From Bradyrhizobium macuxiense (lineage in GTDB: Bacteria; Pseudomonadota; Alphaproteobacteria; Rhizobiales; Xanthobacteraceae): DNA of 64,000 bases. The stretch is taken from positions 62,001-126,000 of the forward strand of contig NZ_VITY01000007.1 of NCBI RefSeq assembly GCF_007993935.1, written 5' to 3'. The translations under genes were made by a program, and so were the position numbers. Positions within the stretch are counted from its first letter, which is position 1; every line of letters starts with the position of its first letter. The notes beneath the pieces were generated by a model. It ran no database searches and was not told the DNA's origin. It was given only the letters and a program-made list of their open reading frames with translations. Below are positions 43,716 to 52,284 of the stretch, one piece after another.

Positions 43716-43898
43716 ATGAAAAATCCCACATATGTTGCAGAGCTGCAGAAGAAGCTCGGAGCTCCATCGAGCGAAACACTGGAGAGCCTGCGACTCTTGA
43801 AGGCTCTCCTTCGACTTGCGCCCGGCCAGCGTTCCGAGGTCATCGAGCTGGTCGAACGTTTGGCGGTTGAACCGCCGCGCGATCCTTCACTGTCCTGA
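43716..43898 (+). CDS. Small hypothetical protein (60 aa)
   Basis: The product MKNPTYVAELQKKLGAPSSE continues TLESLRLLKALLRLAPGQRS and EVIELVERLAVEPP. It is leucine-rich and probably all helical. AAGG lies 7 bases before the ATG. Together with the divergent 61-residue gene at 43505 it forms a compact head-to-head pair sharing a 25-bp region. Function is unknown. Confidence 0.55.
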   Translation: MKNPTYVAELQKKLGAPSSETLESLRLLKALLRLAPGQRSEVIELVERLAVEPPRDPSLS

Positions 43899-43921
43899 GG
43901 TGTTCGCGTTTTCCCTGAATG

Positions 43922-44242
43922 TCAGTTGTTCATCGGCTTGGCGGGCGGCTGCGTCGCGATGACGTAGATCGCGCCGCCCTCGAGCGCTTCGGATTGATGC
44001 CGGGTACCGGCAGGCAGAAAGATGGTGTCGCCGGCACCGACGACCCGCTCGCCGCCGTCCCAGATGAAGTTCAGCCGGCCGCTGATGATCATCAGGATTT
44101 CATCGACCGGATGGGTATGGAAGTGATGCACCTTGCCGGCCGCATCGTGCTGCAGCTCAACGGAACCCTGGGCCGGGAGCAGGTTCAGGATCTCCGGATC
44201 GATGGCAAATTCAGTCTTCGTGCCGGCGATGATCTGGGTCAT
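43922..44242 (-). CDS. Cupin-domain protein
   Basis: The 106-residue single-domain cupin has motif 1 HFHTHPVDEILMIISGRLNF with metal ligands His42, His44 and Glu48. Motif 2, GDTIFLPAGTRHQSEA, carries His82. It probably binds Fe or Mn and may be a small dioxygenase, isomerase or ligand sensor. Its ATG overlaps the stop of the YqcI/YcgG-like gene by 4 bases, so the two are coupled. Confidence 0.9.
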   Translation of the reverse strand: MTQIIAGTKTEFAIDPEILNLLPAQGSVELQHDAAGKVHHFHTHPVDEILMIISGRLNFIWDGGERVVGAGDTIFLPAGTRHQSEALEGGAIYVIATQPPAKPMNN

Positions 44243-44994
44243 GCTGCCTGTTCCTTGTTCGCGATCGGTGGCGCCTTGTTCTGCGCGAGCTTGGCAAACG
44301 GGCAGCCCCCGCTCGCGGCGTTGTCGTCGTGCAGGAAGTACTGCAGATATTCGCGGCCATCGGTCGCGCCGTAGCGGCCAAGAAGCGGAGAGGGGCTCGC
44401 GCTGTCGTACGGGATCAGGCGCTTGCGCACCTCGGCGAATGCGGCGTTCGCCGCCTTTTCCGTCCCTAGGATCTTTTCGAACACCCAGCGCGGCTGGAAC
44501 GTGAGCATGAAGGCACTGGACCGGCGGCTCTGGCGCATCACATGGGCGGGCGTCGTGCACACGACAAAGATCGGCTCGCCTGCGAACGAGAACTCCCACA
44601 TCGGGTGGTCGATCTGTTCCGGAATGTCCGATGGCCACGGATTCTTGTCCAGGCGCGCGAGCTGGTCGAGCGTCAGCCACATCTTGCGATAATAGGCGTC
44701 GAGCGTCTGCACCGGGCGGGGCCGCGTGAACACGATCAACGACGTGTTGGGACCGAACGAGCGCGCCTCCGAAACATATTGTGCGAGCTGTTCGCCGAGC
44801 ACTGCGACGTCATACGGATCGAGGAACAGGTAGCGGAGCTGATCCTGGCGATGTCCGGTCACTCCGAACACGCAAGGGAAAGGCCTTGCCTCGCTGCTCA
44901 TCTGCGCTTCAAACTCGGAGAACATCACGCTCTGCCAGCTGCTGACCGGAAAGTTCGACGCAACGTCGCCTCTTCTTAAGAACAAGCGCTCCAT
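44239..44994 (-). CDS. YqcI/YcgG family protein
   Basis: The 251-residue protein contains RPFPCVFGVTGHRQDQLRYL and FLDPYDVAVLGEQLAQYVSE, the N-terminal block of the YqcI/YcgG family, and FMLTFQPRWVFEKILGTE, RKRLIPYDSASPSPLLGRYG near the end. Function is unknown; some relatives are linked to haem-containing N-oxygenation, but I cannot confirm this here. I use the ATG at 44992-44994 after GGGGG; an upstream ATG at 45012 is possible. It is operonic with the cupin. Confidence 0.82.
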   Translation of the reverse strand: MERLFLRRGDVASNFPVSSWQSVMFSEFEAQMSSEARPFPCVFGVTGHRQDQLRYLFLDPYDVAVLGEQLAQYVSEARSFGPNTSLIVFTRPRPVQTLDAYYRKMWLTLDQLARLDKNPWPSDIPEQIDHPMWEFSFAGEPIFVVCTTPAHVMRQSRRSSAFMLTFQPRWVFEKILGTEKAANAAFAEVRKRLIPYDSASPSPLLGRYGATDGREYLQYFLHDDNAASGGCPFAKLAQNKAPPIANKEQAA

Positions 44995-45019
44995 AACACC
45001 CCCTACACTCATAACGACA

Positions 45020-46315
45020 CTAACGAGCTATCAACTTGCTTCTCATCATCAGCGGTCCGGCAATGCCCGGCAGCGACATCAGAAGCAGAATGACGATCAA
45101 GGCGCTGTAACCGCCGTCACCGATCGCGGCCGCGTTGTGCAGGGCGTCGGTGCCGGAGGCGTTGCTGGCGGTAAGCATCGCAAAGCCGATGATCGGCTGC
45201 GAGACGCCGGCAAAGATCCCGGCGGCGGTGGTGTTCACGGAAGCGCCCACGCCGATCAAGTCGGAGGTGTAGAGCTTCTTGACGCATTTCAGCACCAGCG
45301 GGACGGTGCCGCCGGCGACGAGGCCCAGGATCGTGAACACGACGGTGACGTAGGCGAGACCGAATGTCTGGGCGACCGGCGGCAGCAGCATCGCGATCAG
45401 CAGCATGCGCAACACGCAGATGCCGATCAGCGCGCGGTCGAGCGCCGCGGCGGCACGATCGGCGGCGTGACCGAGAAAGATCGAGCCGAGCGCATTGCCG
45501 ATCATGAAGGCGAGCAGCGGCGTGCCGGCGGCTGTTGGGGAGATATGGAAGAAGTGGGCGACCATCGGGATGCCCCAGACGCCCGACAACGTCGTCACGA
45601 CCGCGAAGTGCGACGCAAACGTCATCGCGCAACCCCAGTTCGCGATATGGGCCAGCGATTGCCGCGCGGCGATCACGACGCCCTTCAGCGTCTTGTTGCT
45701 GTGCGAGGCCGGATCAGGCTTGAGCGTGACCTTGGCAAAGGCAAGGTTGGCGAGGCCGATACAGGCGATGAACAGGAAACAGGCCCGCCAGCCGAACCCC
45801 GAGACGGCGGCGGCCAGCGGTGTCGTCGCGATCACGCCGCCGACATAACCGGAGACCTGTGAAATGCCCGACATCATGCCGAACCGCTCGTCGGCAAAGC
45901 TCTGTGCGACGAGCTTCAGCAGTGCGGTGAAGACCAGCGCATCGCCGCAGGCGACGATCAGGCGGGCCGCAAACACGTCGAGCAGGTTCGGCGCCAGCGC
46001 GAACGCTGCGCTACCGAGCGACGAGGCGATCATGCTGACGAGGACGGCGCGCTTGACGCCGTAACGATCGACCAGAAGGCCGGCCGGAATCTGCATCAAG
46101 GTGTAGCCCCAGAAGTAGCTCGAGGCCAGCATCGCAACACCGGCCGCGTCGGTATTGAAGTCGTGCATGAAGCTGAGGCTGACCGATTGCGGCGACACGC
46201 GCTGCAGGAACGCGATGGCATAGGCGATCGCCACGGCCGTCCAGGCGAGATAAGCGCGATCGGTGAAGCGCGACGTTGGGGCGTATACGGCCTGTTGTCC
46301 GAGCATCGACATCAC
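45020..46315 (-). CDS. Major facilitator superfamily transporter
   Basis: The 431-residue protein shows twelve membrane segments in two halves, with LLVDRYGVKRAVLVSMIASS as the MFS loop 2-3 motif (D-R-x-G-x-K/R-R). It also has SQVSGYVGGVIATTPLAAAV and ILGLVAGGTVPLVLKCVKKL. The look is of the anion/cation or nitrate-sugar phosphate type (MFS_1); the solute is unknown. Its ATG overlaps the stop of the acyltransferase-like gene upstream, so they form an operon. Confidence 0.92.
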   Translation of the reverse strand: MMSMLGQQAVYAPTSRFTDRAYLAWTAVAIAYAIAFLQRVSPQSVSLSFMHDFNTDAAGVAMLASSYFWGYTLMQIPAGLLVDRYGVKRAVLVSMIASSLGSAAFALAPNLLDVFAARLIVACGDALVFTALLKLVAQSFADERFGMMSGISQVSGYVGGVIATTPLAAAVSGFGWRACFLFIACIGLANLAFAKVTLKPDPASHSNKTLKGVVIAARQSLAHIANWGCAMTFASHFAVVTTLSGVWGIPMVAHFFHISPTAAGTPLLAFMIGNALGSIFLGHAADRAAAALDRALIGICVLRMLLIAMLLPPVAQTFGLAYVTVVFTILGLVAGGTVPLVLKCVKKLYTSDLIGVGASVNTTAAGIFAGVSQPIIGFAMLTASNASGTDALHNAAAIGDGGYSALIVILLLMSLPGIAGPLMMRSKLIAR

Positions 46316-47022
46316 ACCCTCGCGTAACCCACCGAGAAAAGGGCATCCGCTGAATTCGGAATCTTTCGCGACATCGCGGCATCGACCAGCGACGCGGTGC
46401 CATGATAGGCCTGCCGATGGTGCTTAATGTGGCCGTAAGCGCCGCGCATGATCATATCAGGTAGTTCGAGCGGCTTGCCCGGATAGAGCGAAGTGCACAT
46501 CTCGACACAGGCCGCCTGCAATGCGGGGTCCTGCGCATCATCGAGCAATGATGGAGACACTTTTTCGCAAATCTTAGCGTTCGCTGCCCAGACGATCGGA
46601 TTGCGGGTGCGCCAGCCGTAGAGCACGTTGCCGTCGACTCGCTCGGCGCCTGAGCATTTCAGAACTTCCGCCGTGAAGAAGCCGTACAAGCCGCGTCCCT
46701 GGTGCGCCGGGAGCACTTCGGTGCCGCTGCGATAGATTCCAAGTCCGGCCGACATCTGCAGGATGCGGTAGACCGAGAAGGCTACGAGGCCGGAGCCGTC
46801 ATAGACGAGGATCAGGCTGTACTTCTTGTCGAAGGGCGAGGAGGTTGCTGTCCAGTGCGGCTCGGTGGCCTGCCAGTTGACGGCGATGATGCCGTTCATG
46901 GCGTCCATCAGCGGCTGACGGTCGCAGGCTTCGATCCGGGAGGCATCGGGTAGACTGTAGATTGCGTAATCCGCCCACGGCGATTTGATCGCCCCGTATT
47001 CGCCGCCCAGATGTCGCGACAT
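46312..47022 (-). CDS. GNAT-like protein of unknown substrate
   Basis: The 236-residue protein begins MSRHLGGEYGAIKSPWADYA and contains an acetyl-CoA binding-like segment GTEVLPAHQGRGLYGFFTAE, which suggests a GNAT fold. The rest, YGWRTRNPIVWAANAKICEK and MIMRGAYGHIKHHRQAYHGT, is not familiar. I start at the ATG after CTGGAG (47020-47022). The MFS gene overlaps its stop codon. It diverges from the GlxA-type regulator, with only 63 bases between. Confidence 0.7.
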   Translation of the reverse strand: MSRHLGGEYGAIKSPWADYAIYSLPDASRIEACDRQPLMDAMNGIIAVNWQATEPHWTATSSPFDKKYSLILVYDGSGLVAFSVYRILQMSAGLGIYRSGTEVLPAHQGRGLYGFFTAEVLKCSGAERVDGNVLYGWRTRNPIVWAANAKICEKVSPSLLDDAQDPALQAACVEMCTSLYPGKPLELPDMIMRGAYGHIKHHRQAYHGTASLVDAAMSRKIPNSADALFSVGYARV

Positions 47023-47085
47023 GGCAGAACTCCAGAATTCCATCGCGAGCTATACAGGGCGGCCTCGAATGGCTTAAAGGACAAT

Positions 47086-48105
47086 ATGCCCTCGAAAGCT
47101 GCCAAACCGCCCCGGCCGGAGCCGCGCGACAGGAAAGCGACGCGTCGGATCGCGATCGTTGCCTTTCCGGGCGTGACCTTGCTTGACATCTCGGGGCCGG
47201 CTCAGGTGTTCGCAGAGCTGGAGGCGATCGAACTGCCCGGGCCGGACTACTCGCTATCCTATCTGTCGACGTCTGGTGGCTTGGTACCGACCGATGTCGG
47301 CATGATGATCGACACGGCGCCGATCGCCAGTGTTGCGCCTGCCGAGGTCGACACGCTGGTGATCCCCGGCGGGCCCGGCATCTGGAAGATCCGCAACGAC
47401 GCCGAGTTGATGGACTGGATTGCGAAGGCGCTGCCGAAGGCGCGCCGTATCGCATCGGTCTGCCTCGGCGCATTCGCACTGGCCTGGACCGGAATTCTGG
47501 ACGGCAAGCGTGCTGCAACGCACTGGCGCTATTGTCCTCGTTTGCAGGACAGCTTTCCCAATATCCGCGTCGAGCCCAACGCGATTTTCGTCAAGGACGG
47601 ACATGTCTGGTCGTCGGCGGGTGTCAGCGCCGGCATCGATCTGGCGCTCGCCATGATCGAGGAAGATTTCGGACACACCATAGCGCTAGACGTCGCGCGC
47701 AGGCTTGTGGTGTTTCTGAAACGGCCGGGCGGCCAGAGTCAGTTCTCGACCGTGCTTGCGGCCCAGGCGTCGGACGTCGAGGGACGCTTCAGCGCGTTGC
47801 ATGCCTGGATCATCGAGAACATTACTGATGATCTCAAGGTCGAAACGCTGGCGGAAAAGGCCGGGATGACGCCGCGCACCTTTGCCCGAACCTATGTCAG
47901 CCGCACCGGCATGACACCTGCAAGCGGTGTCGAGGCGCTGCGCGTGGAGACCGCGCGTTTGCTGCTCGAAAGCCGCCAGATCGGCGGCGTGGTCGAGGTC
48001 GCCAAGCGCGCGGGGTTTGGCGATGACGAACGAATGCGGCGCGCCTTCCTGCGCCATCTCGGCGTGTCGCCGACCGAGTACCGAAACCGGTTTTCGGGCA
48101 GCTAG
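47086..48105 (+). CDS. GlxA-family transcriptional regulator (DJ-1/PfpI plus AraC)
   Basis: The 339-residue protein has an N-terminal DJ-1/PfpI-like domain (AIVAFPGVTLLDISGPAQVF, then IASVCLGAFALAWTGILDGK with the conserved cysteine). A C-terminal AraC helix-turn-helix pair follows (VETLAEKAGMTPRTFARTYV; GVVEVAKRAGFGDDERMRRA, FLRHLGVSPTEYRNRF). AAAGGA lies before the ATG. It diverges from the GNAT/MFS operon and is its likely regulator. The ligand is unknown. Confidence 0.93.
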   Translation: MPSKAAKPPRPEPRDRKATRRIAIVAFPGVTLLDISGPAQVFAELEAIELPGPDYSLSYLSTSGGLVPTDVGMMIDTAPIASVAPAEVDTLVIPGGPGIWKIRNDAELMDWIAKALPKARRIASVCLGAFALAWTGILDGKRAATHWRYCPRLQDSFPNIRVEPNAIFVKDGHVWSSAGVSAGIDLALAMIEEDFGHTIALDVARRLVVFLKRPGGQSQFSTVLAAQASDVEGRFSALHAWIIENITDDLKVETLAEKAGMTPRTFARTYVSRTGMTPASGVEALRVETARLLLESRQIGGVVEVAKRAGFGDDERMRRAFLRHLGVSPTEYRNRFSGS

Positions 48106-48259
48106 CAAGGTCAATCCGGAGGCGGCGGCGTTGCGTCGAAAGCCGATCTATCTCACAGGCGTATAGCTGGCCTTCGCGGGTAGGATTCGTAGGTCAAGGT
48201 GGTAGCTTTTCCGGTTTGTCTGCGGCTAATGTGCCGGCCAAATCGGGAGAAGAAACACC

Positions 48260-49393
48260 ATGAATGACGGGACCCCCATTCGGCAGGTGCGCAATGTCGA
48301 ACTCGGCGCCAGCGGCGAGGAATTTCAGAACCTGCACGAATTCGCGCAAAAAGCCCGCGCCAAGCTGAACCAGAACGCCTGGGACTACATCGTCGGCGCG
48401 TCGGAGACCGAGACCACGATGCGCCGCAACAGGATGGCGCTCGACGAGATCGCATTCCGGCCGCGCGTCCTGCGCAACGTCATCAATGTCGATCCCTCCA
48501 CCGAGGTCTTCGGCCGCAAGCTCCGGCTTCCCGTGATGATCGCGCCGGTCGGTGCACTCGAGATCTTCGATCCCGACGCCGGCGCAGCCGTCGCGCGCGG
48601 CGCGGGAACGTTCGGGGCGGCGCATATGCTGAGCTCGGTGTCCGAGCCCGGGCTGGAGAATACCGCCAAGGCGGCGCCGGATGCCTTGCGCATCTTCCAG
48701 CTCTATGTGCGCGGCGACGATGCTTTCGTCGAGGATGTGGTCAGCCGTAGCATCGACAACGGTTACGCCGCGTTCTGCCTCACCGTGGACACCGCCCACT
48801 ACAGCCGGCGCGAGCGTGACATCGCCAAACGCTACGTCCGCGAGAGCCGCATCCGCGCCACCGGCGGCGATTTCCAGAAGGGGCTGGAATGGCGGACGGT
48901 GAAGTTGATCAAGGACAAGTTCAAGATTCCGCTGATCCTCAAGGGTATAGCTACGGCCGAAGACGCGAGGATCGCGCTCGATCACGGGGTCGACTGGATC
49001 TACGTCTCAAATCATGGCGGACGGCAGCTCGACCACGGCCGTGGGTCCATGCATGTCCTGCCCGAGATCGTCCAGGCCGTCGCCGGCCGTGCCAAGATCA
49101 TGGTCGATGGCTCGATCTGCCGCGGCACCGACATCGTCAAGGCCATCGTCTCGGGGGCCGACCTTGTCGGGATCGGCCGTCTGCAATGCTGGGCGCTCGC
49201 CGCGGCCGGCGAGGCCGGCATCGTCCGGATGCTTGAATTGCTGGAGGACGAGGTGATCCGCTGCCTCGGGCTGCTCGGCGTCACGAGCTTCGCCGAGCTG
49301 GACAAGTCCTATCTGCACCCGGCGACGCCGACCAATCTGCCGAGTGTGTTCAGCGCATTCCCGCTGCTCGATATCGATCCCTATCGCTACTGA
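48260..49393 (+). CDS. FMN-dependent alpha-hydroxy-acid oxidising protein
   Basis: The 377-residue TIM-barrel flavoprotein has the active-site block SNHGGRQLDHGRGS with catalytic His252 and Arg255, and Lys228 (PLILKGI) at the flavin. It also has LPVMIAPVGALEIFDPDAGA and MLSSVSEPGLE. It belongs with lactate, glycolate and mandelate oxidases or dehydrogenases. No membrane insert typical of LldD-like dehydrogenases is obvious, so a soluble oxidase is likely. It is monocistronic; the substrate is unknown. Confidence 0.92.
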   Translation: MNDGTPIRQVRNVELGASGEEFQNLHEFAQKARAKLNQNAWDYIVGASETETTMRRNRMALDEIAFRPRVLRNVINVDPSTEVFGRKLRLPVMIAPVGALEIFDPDAGAAVARGAGTFGAAHMLSSVSEPGLENTAKAAPDALRIFQLYVRGDDAFVEDVVSRSIDNGYAAFCLTVDTAHYSRRERDIAKRYVRESRIRATGGDFQKGLEWRTVKLIKDKFKIPLILKGIATAEDARIALDHGVDWIYVSNHGGRQLDHGRGSMHVLPEIVQAVAGRAKIMVDGSICRGTDIVKAIVSGADLVGIGRLQCWALAAAGEAGIVRMLELLEDEVIRCLGLLGVTSFAELDKSYLHPATPTNLPSVFSAFPLLDIDPYRY

Positions 49394-49537
49394 GACGCGG
49401 CAAGAGACACCTGGAGCGATGATGCGATGGGGGCGCCGGACGCCTCGATCGCGCCAGCTCGCCATCGATCTGTGCTGTCCATGACGCCGCCGCGGCAAAG
49501 ACAAAGTCTGATCCAAATGCGGCACTAGTCGTGGCGA

Positions 49538-49741
49538 ATGGCAAACAATCCATTCGCTGAATTTTCACTCGAGCGCGCCATCGGCTTGCGCTGGACCCTT
49601 CGGGATATCCAGGCCGGCAGGCTCAAATTGTCGCCGGTCAGCGACGAGGATCTGGACATCCTCGCCGAGCTTGGTCTGGTCGAACTGCATGACGGCGAGC
49701 CCGAGCTGACGGAAGCGGGAGCCGCGGTGTTGAACGACTGA
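49538..49741 (+). CDS. Small hypothetical protein (67 aa)
   Basis: The product MANNPFAEFSLERAIGLRWT continues LRDIQAGRLKLSPVSDEDLD, ILAELGLVELHDGEPELTEA. It ends in a strand-helix pattern like a small winged-helix or substrate-proximal module. The ribosome site is weak. No family is recognised, and it stands alone, convergent with the zinc-ribbon gene. Confidence 0.5.
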   Translation: MANNPFAEFSLERAIGLRWTLRDIQAGRLKLSPVSDEDLDILAELGLVELHDGEPELTEAGAAVLND

Positions 49742-49754
49742 ACGTGCCGGCAGC

Positions 49755-49940
49755 CTAGCGCGCGTTGAGGAAGCTTTCGCCGGAATTGCAGGGCGCGCAC
49801 TGATAGGTCAGCACGTCGTAGACTTGGTCGCGCGGCTCGATCAAGGCAAGCCGCATCTGTGTGCCGCACTTCATGCACGGCATCTCTATGCTGGTCTTGA
49901 AGCGGGTGCAGGTCGGTGTCGGACGAACGGCGCGCAGCAT
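49755..49940 (-). CDS. Small zinc-ribbon protein
   Basis: The 61-residue protein has two CxxC pairs, Cys22-Cys25 (PCMKCGTQMRLALIEP) and Cys48-Cys51 (YQCAPCNSGESF), spaced as in a zinc ribbon. AAGGGGA lies 5 bases before the ATG. Such single-domain ribbons are common and mostly uncharacterised in Bradyrhizobium. A start at Met20 is also possible. Confidence 0.65.
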   Translation of the reverse strand: MLRAVRPTPTCTRFKTSIEMPCMKCGTQMRLALIEPRDQVYDVLTYQCAPCNSGESFLNAR

Positions 49941-50176
49941 CGGATCCCCTTATTCCCCAAGAGACGCGAGACGAAAACGCGACCAACGACGAGGCCGAAT
50001 CACTATGCCACAGTGCTGACATGATTGGAATCCGGCGATGGCGCAGTCCTGTCGCCGCTAGGTAATTTTTCCTCGGCCACCGGAGCGAACGGGACCTCTC
50101 ATCGTTGGCGATACGGCGCTGACGCCGTCACAATCTATGCTAACGTCTGCCGACGCTTATTCTAGGGGGCGCGATC

Positions 50177-50530
50177 ATGATTGAACCGAAGCTTGAAGTT
50201 CCCGCCGAGCTCCGCGATCTCGCGGAAAAGACCATCGACCAGGCCGAACAGGCCTTCAGCCTGTTCTTTGACGCCGCGAGCAAGTCGATGACGGCGATGC
50301 CGGGCACCGGTACCGAGATTTCCAAACAGGCGCTGTCGTTCACCGAGCAGAACATGAAGGCGGCGTTCGAGCATGCGCGCAAGCTCGTGCACGCGACCGA
50401 TCTGCAGGAGGCGATGCGGATCCAGTCGGAATTCCTGCGCAGCCAGTTCACCAATGCCGGCGAACATATGCGGCAGATCAGCGGAAGCGTGATGTCCGCA
50501 ACCAAGGACGCCACGAAGGGCAAGTTCTAG
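50177..50530 (+). CDS. Phasin family protein
   Basis: The 117-residue all-helical protein contains LAEKTIDQAEQAFSLFFDAA, FTEQNMKAAFEHARKLVHAT and DLQEAMRIQSEFLRSQFTNA, the phasin_2 pattern. Phasins coat polyhydroxybutyrate granules. GGGGGCG lies about 7 bases before the ATG. No PHB synthesis gene is nearby; unlinked phasins are common in this group. Confidence 0.88.
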   Translation: MIEPKLEVPAELRDLAEKTIDQAEQAFSLFFDAASKSMTAMPGTGTEISKQALSFTEQNMKAAFEHARKLVHATDLQEAMRIQSEFLRSQFTNAGEHMRQISGSVMSATKDATKGKF

Positions 50531-50555
50531 AACAGTCCTCGCCGCGCATTGACGC

Positions 50556-50816
50556 CTAGCGTCGGCGCGCGACGGCAATGCCGAGCAGAAACGCAACGAA
50601 CAGACTTGCGAGCGGCGCTTCGCGCGTGACCGCGCTTACGGTGGCGAGGGCTCCGCCCGGCCGGCGTGAGCTTGCGATCGCCTCGCTGAGGCGATCGGCG
50701 GCCGCGCGAAGTCCGTCAGACACCTCCGTGATGGTGCGCGAAACATCCGTCGCGGTGTCGATCGCTCGCTCACCGAGCGTGGGTTGAAGCGGAGACTCGG
50801 GTGTTTCGGAGCTCAT
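50556..50816 (-). CDS. Small membrane-anchored hypothetical protein
   Basis: The 86-residue protein has a helical, soluble N-terminal part (ERAIDTATDVSRTITEVSDG, LRAAADRLSEAIAS). A C-terminal membrane helix follows (PLASLFVAFLLGIAVARRR). This tail-anchored layout resembles ElaB/DUF883-type proteins, without clear motif identity. It is convergent with the phasin gene. Confidence 0.7.
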   Translation of the reverse strand: MSSETPESPLQPTLGERAIDTATDVSRTITEVSDGLRAAADRLSEAIASSRRPGGALATVSAVTREAPLASLFVAFLLGIAVARRR

Positions 50817-50986
50817 GTGCCGTGCCGCGATTTCACTGAAGGCCGGGTGCCGTCACCTTTGGCTATCCGAGCCGCATATCGTGGAAATTCGGTGGCTATG
50901 GATTGGTTCCACCAACGCGTCTCGCTTTCGCATCGGGGAACCGGAAACTTACGTGCCGGTCGCGGCTTGTTTCCGTGGAGGAGACG

Positions 50987-51298
50987 ATGATGACAATGCA
51001 AGCGCATGGCATATCGGATGGCCGTCCGATTGAGCATCGAAATCGGCATGGCGGCACGCCGCTGCTGGTTGCGGCGGTGGTTGCTATCCTCGGCGTGTTG
51101 GGCATGCTGGTTGTCGACCACGGTCCGTTGAGCAAGCCGAAGGTGCAGCCGGCCGCTTCCGCCAATTACTCGACGACCGGCGAGGCCGCACGTGCGGCTG
51201 GCGCAAAGGTGATGCCGACGGAGCCCAGGGCGCCGATTGAGCCTGCTCCGCCCGGCCCAAAGCCTGCTCAGCCGGCAAACCCGATCCCGCCGCAGTAG
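50987..51298 (+). CDS. Single-pass membrane protein with proline-rich tail
   Basis: The 103-residue protein has a short cytoplasmic start, one membrane helix (LLVAAVVAILGVLGMLVVDH) and a periplasmic tail ending in PAPPGPKPAQPANPIPPQ. GGAGGAGAC precedes the first of two ATG codons, fixing the start. Function is unknown; the proline-rich periplasmic tail is shared by many alphaproteobacterial envelope proteins. Confidence 0.65.
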   Translation: MMTMQAHGISDGRPIEHRNRHGGTPLLVAAVVAILGVLGMLVVDHGPLSKPKVQPAASANYSTTGEAARAAGAKVMPTEPRAPIEPAPPGPKPAQPANPIPPQ

Positions 51299-51321
51299 GT
51301 GCGGGCGTTCGCGCGGGATGA

Positions 51322-51507
51322 TCAGCGCACGCTAACGAGCATGCCCCACGCTGCGGCAAATCCCGCACCGACGAGAACCAGCACCGGGCTGTCGCAGAAG
51401 ATGCCGCCATACTGGCACATGGTGGCACCGATGGAGCCGATCTGATGATGGCCCGCGGCATAGAACAGGCCGGACAGGACCGCGAGCACGGCAGCAACGA
51501 AATACAT
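51322..51507 (-). CDS. Small membrane protein (61 aa)
   Basis: The product starts MYFVAAVLAVLSGLFYAAGH and ends VLVLVGAGFAAAWGMLVSVR, giving two membrane helices joined by a loop with two cysteines (ATMCQYGGIFCDSP). GGGAGGAAG lies 7 bases before the ATG. It is convergent with the proline-rich membrane protein. Function is unknown. Confidence 0.65.
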   Translation of the reverse strand: MYFVAAVLAVLSGLFYAAGHHQIGSIGATMCQYGGIFCDSPVLVLVGAGFAAAWGMLVSVR

Positions 51508-51612
51508 CGGCGCTTCCTCCCTGCAATCTAACGGCGGCGCGGGTCGGTTGAACTGACGCGAGCCAAAAACTGTCCTGATGTCGTTAAAAGGTGCTGCGAG
51601 CCGTTCGTCCGC

Positions 51613-51642
51613 TTGACGAGTCGGGCAACTCAGCGGCACACT
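51613..51642 (+). promoter_or_regulatory. Promoter-like element, diverged third copy
   Basis: TTGACG and CACACT are 18 bases apart. The 30-base element matches the two strong promoters at 51789 and 52285 at 25 positions, including the 13-base core TCGGGCAACTCAG. The -10 has decayed. No terminator hairpin follows here. Confidence 0.4.
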
Positions 51643-51788
51643 GACATCATCACGACAAGCATAGGGCGACCGACGCCAGTTTGTGTTGCGATTCCGGCAT
51701 CATGCGCGGACTTTCGGTGAAGGAGGTTTCTCACCGTCGAAGCCGACGCATCATATTTTACCGATCGCATTCAGTTCGCAAAAACGGG

Positions 51789-51818
51789 TTGACTCGTCGG
51801 GCAACTCAGGGGCATAAT
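51789..51818 (+). promoter_or_regulatory. Strong sigma-70-type promoter, copy A
   Basis: TTGACT (51789-51794) and CATAAT (51813-51818) are separated by 18 bases. Five of six positions match consensus in each hexamer. The terminator at 51839 would stop the transcript after roughly 45-50 bases. Confidence 0.65.
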
Positions 51819-51838
51819 CGGAAAATCAGAAATTATTG

Positions 51839-51875
51839 AGCCCGCGCGGAGCGATCCGCGGCGGGCTTTTTGTTT
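51839..51875 (+). terminator. Intrinsic terminator, copy A
   Basis: AGCCCGCGCGGA pairs with TCCGC-GCGGGCT, with one bulged base, around a GCGA loop, followed by TTTTTGTTT. It lies only about 20 bases after the promoter's -10 element. It is the clearest Rho-independent terminator in the window. Confidence 0.8.
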
Positions 51876-52170
51876 GCCGTTTCACCGATCGGGCGGCGGC
51901 CGCAACGTCACGACGCCACATCTCCCAGCCCGTCGCCTGAGCGTCGTCAGCGCGCCGCCGTCCGAACCATCTAAACAAGCAACGAAATTGGCCGGCGCGC
52001 GCGAACGCGCCGGTCCAGCGGCGCGGCGCAAGCCGGCGCCGCCCGCGGCCCCATTCGTCAGGGATAAGGTTCGCGCCCCAAAGATCGCCGCCTGCTGCGC
52101 GATCTGCCGCACAATTCTTTCTATGGCTGCATGTACTGCAATGACTGTCGTTGCGATGAATGCCGGGTAG
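51874..52170 (+). pseudogene. Remnant of a small Arg/Pro-rich protein with CxxC, copy A
   Basis: The open frame after the terminator can start only at TTG. It reads PAARRKPAPPAAPFVRDKVR, APKIAACCAICR and then diverges into unrelated residues. Copy B keeps a longer version of the same C-terminus. Loss of the second cysteine pair suggests a broken gene. Confidence 0.35.
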
Positions 52171-52194
52171 AGCCTGGAAACTGTCTTGCCTCGG

Positions 52195-52250
52195 TCTTGA
52201 AATTCCCACTGCAAAAGTGTGCGAGCCGCTGTAGCAGCTGGCGCGTTGCA
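52195..52250 (+). pseudogene. Remnant of terminase large subunit N-terminus, copy A
   Basis: Read in one frame this gives IPTAKVCEPL, a stop, then QLARC. It matches the N-terminal stretch of the terminase-like frame at 55239 (IPTAKVFESLLQPARY) at 11 of 16 residues. It ends just before the second direct repeat, so most of the gene is deleted. Confidence 0.55.
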
Positions 52251-52284
52251 TTTTTGTTGATCACATGCAGCTTGCAAAAAGCGG

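Larger units (their letters stand above)
51787..52133 (+). repeat. Direct repeat copy A (about 340 bp, prophage-derived)
   Basis: This stretch is repeated with about 90% identity at 52283-52630, offset 496 bp. Each copy holds, in order, a strong promoter, an intrinsic terminator and a reading frame rich in Arg, Pro and Ala that ends in a cysteine pair. Small insertions and deletions separate the copies. It lies at the left edge of the decayed prophage. Confidence 0.85.
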
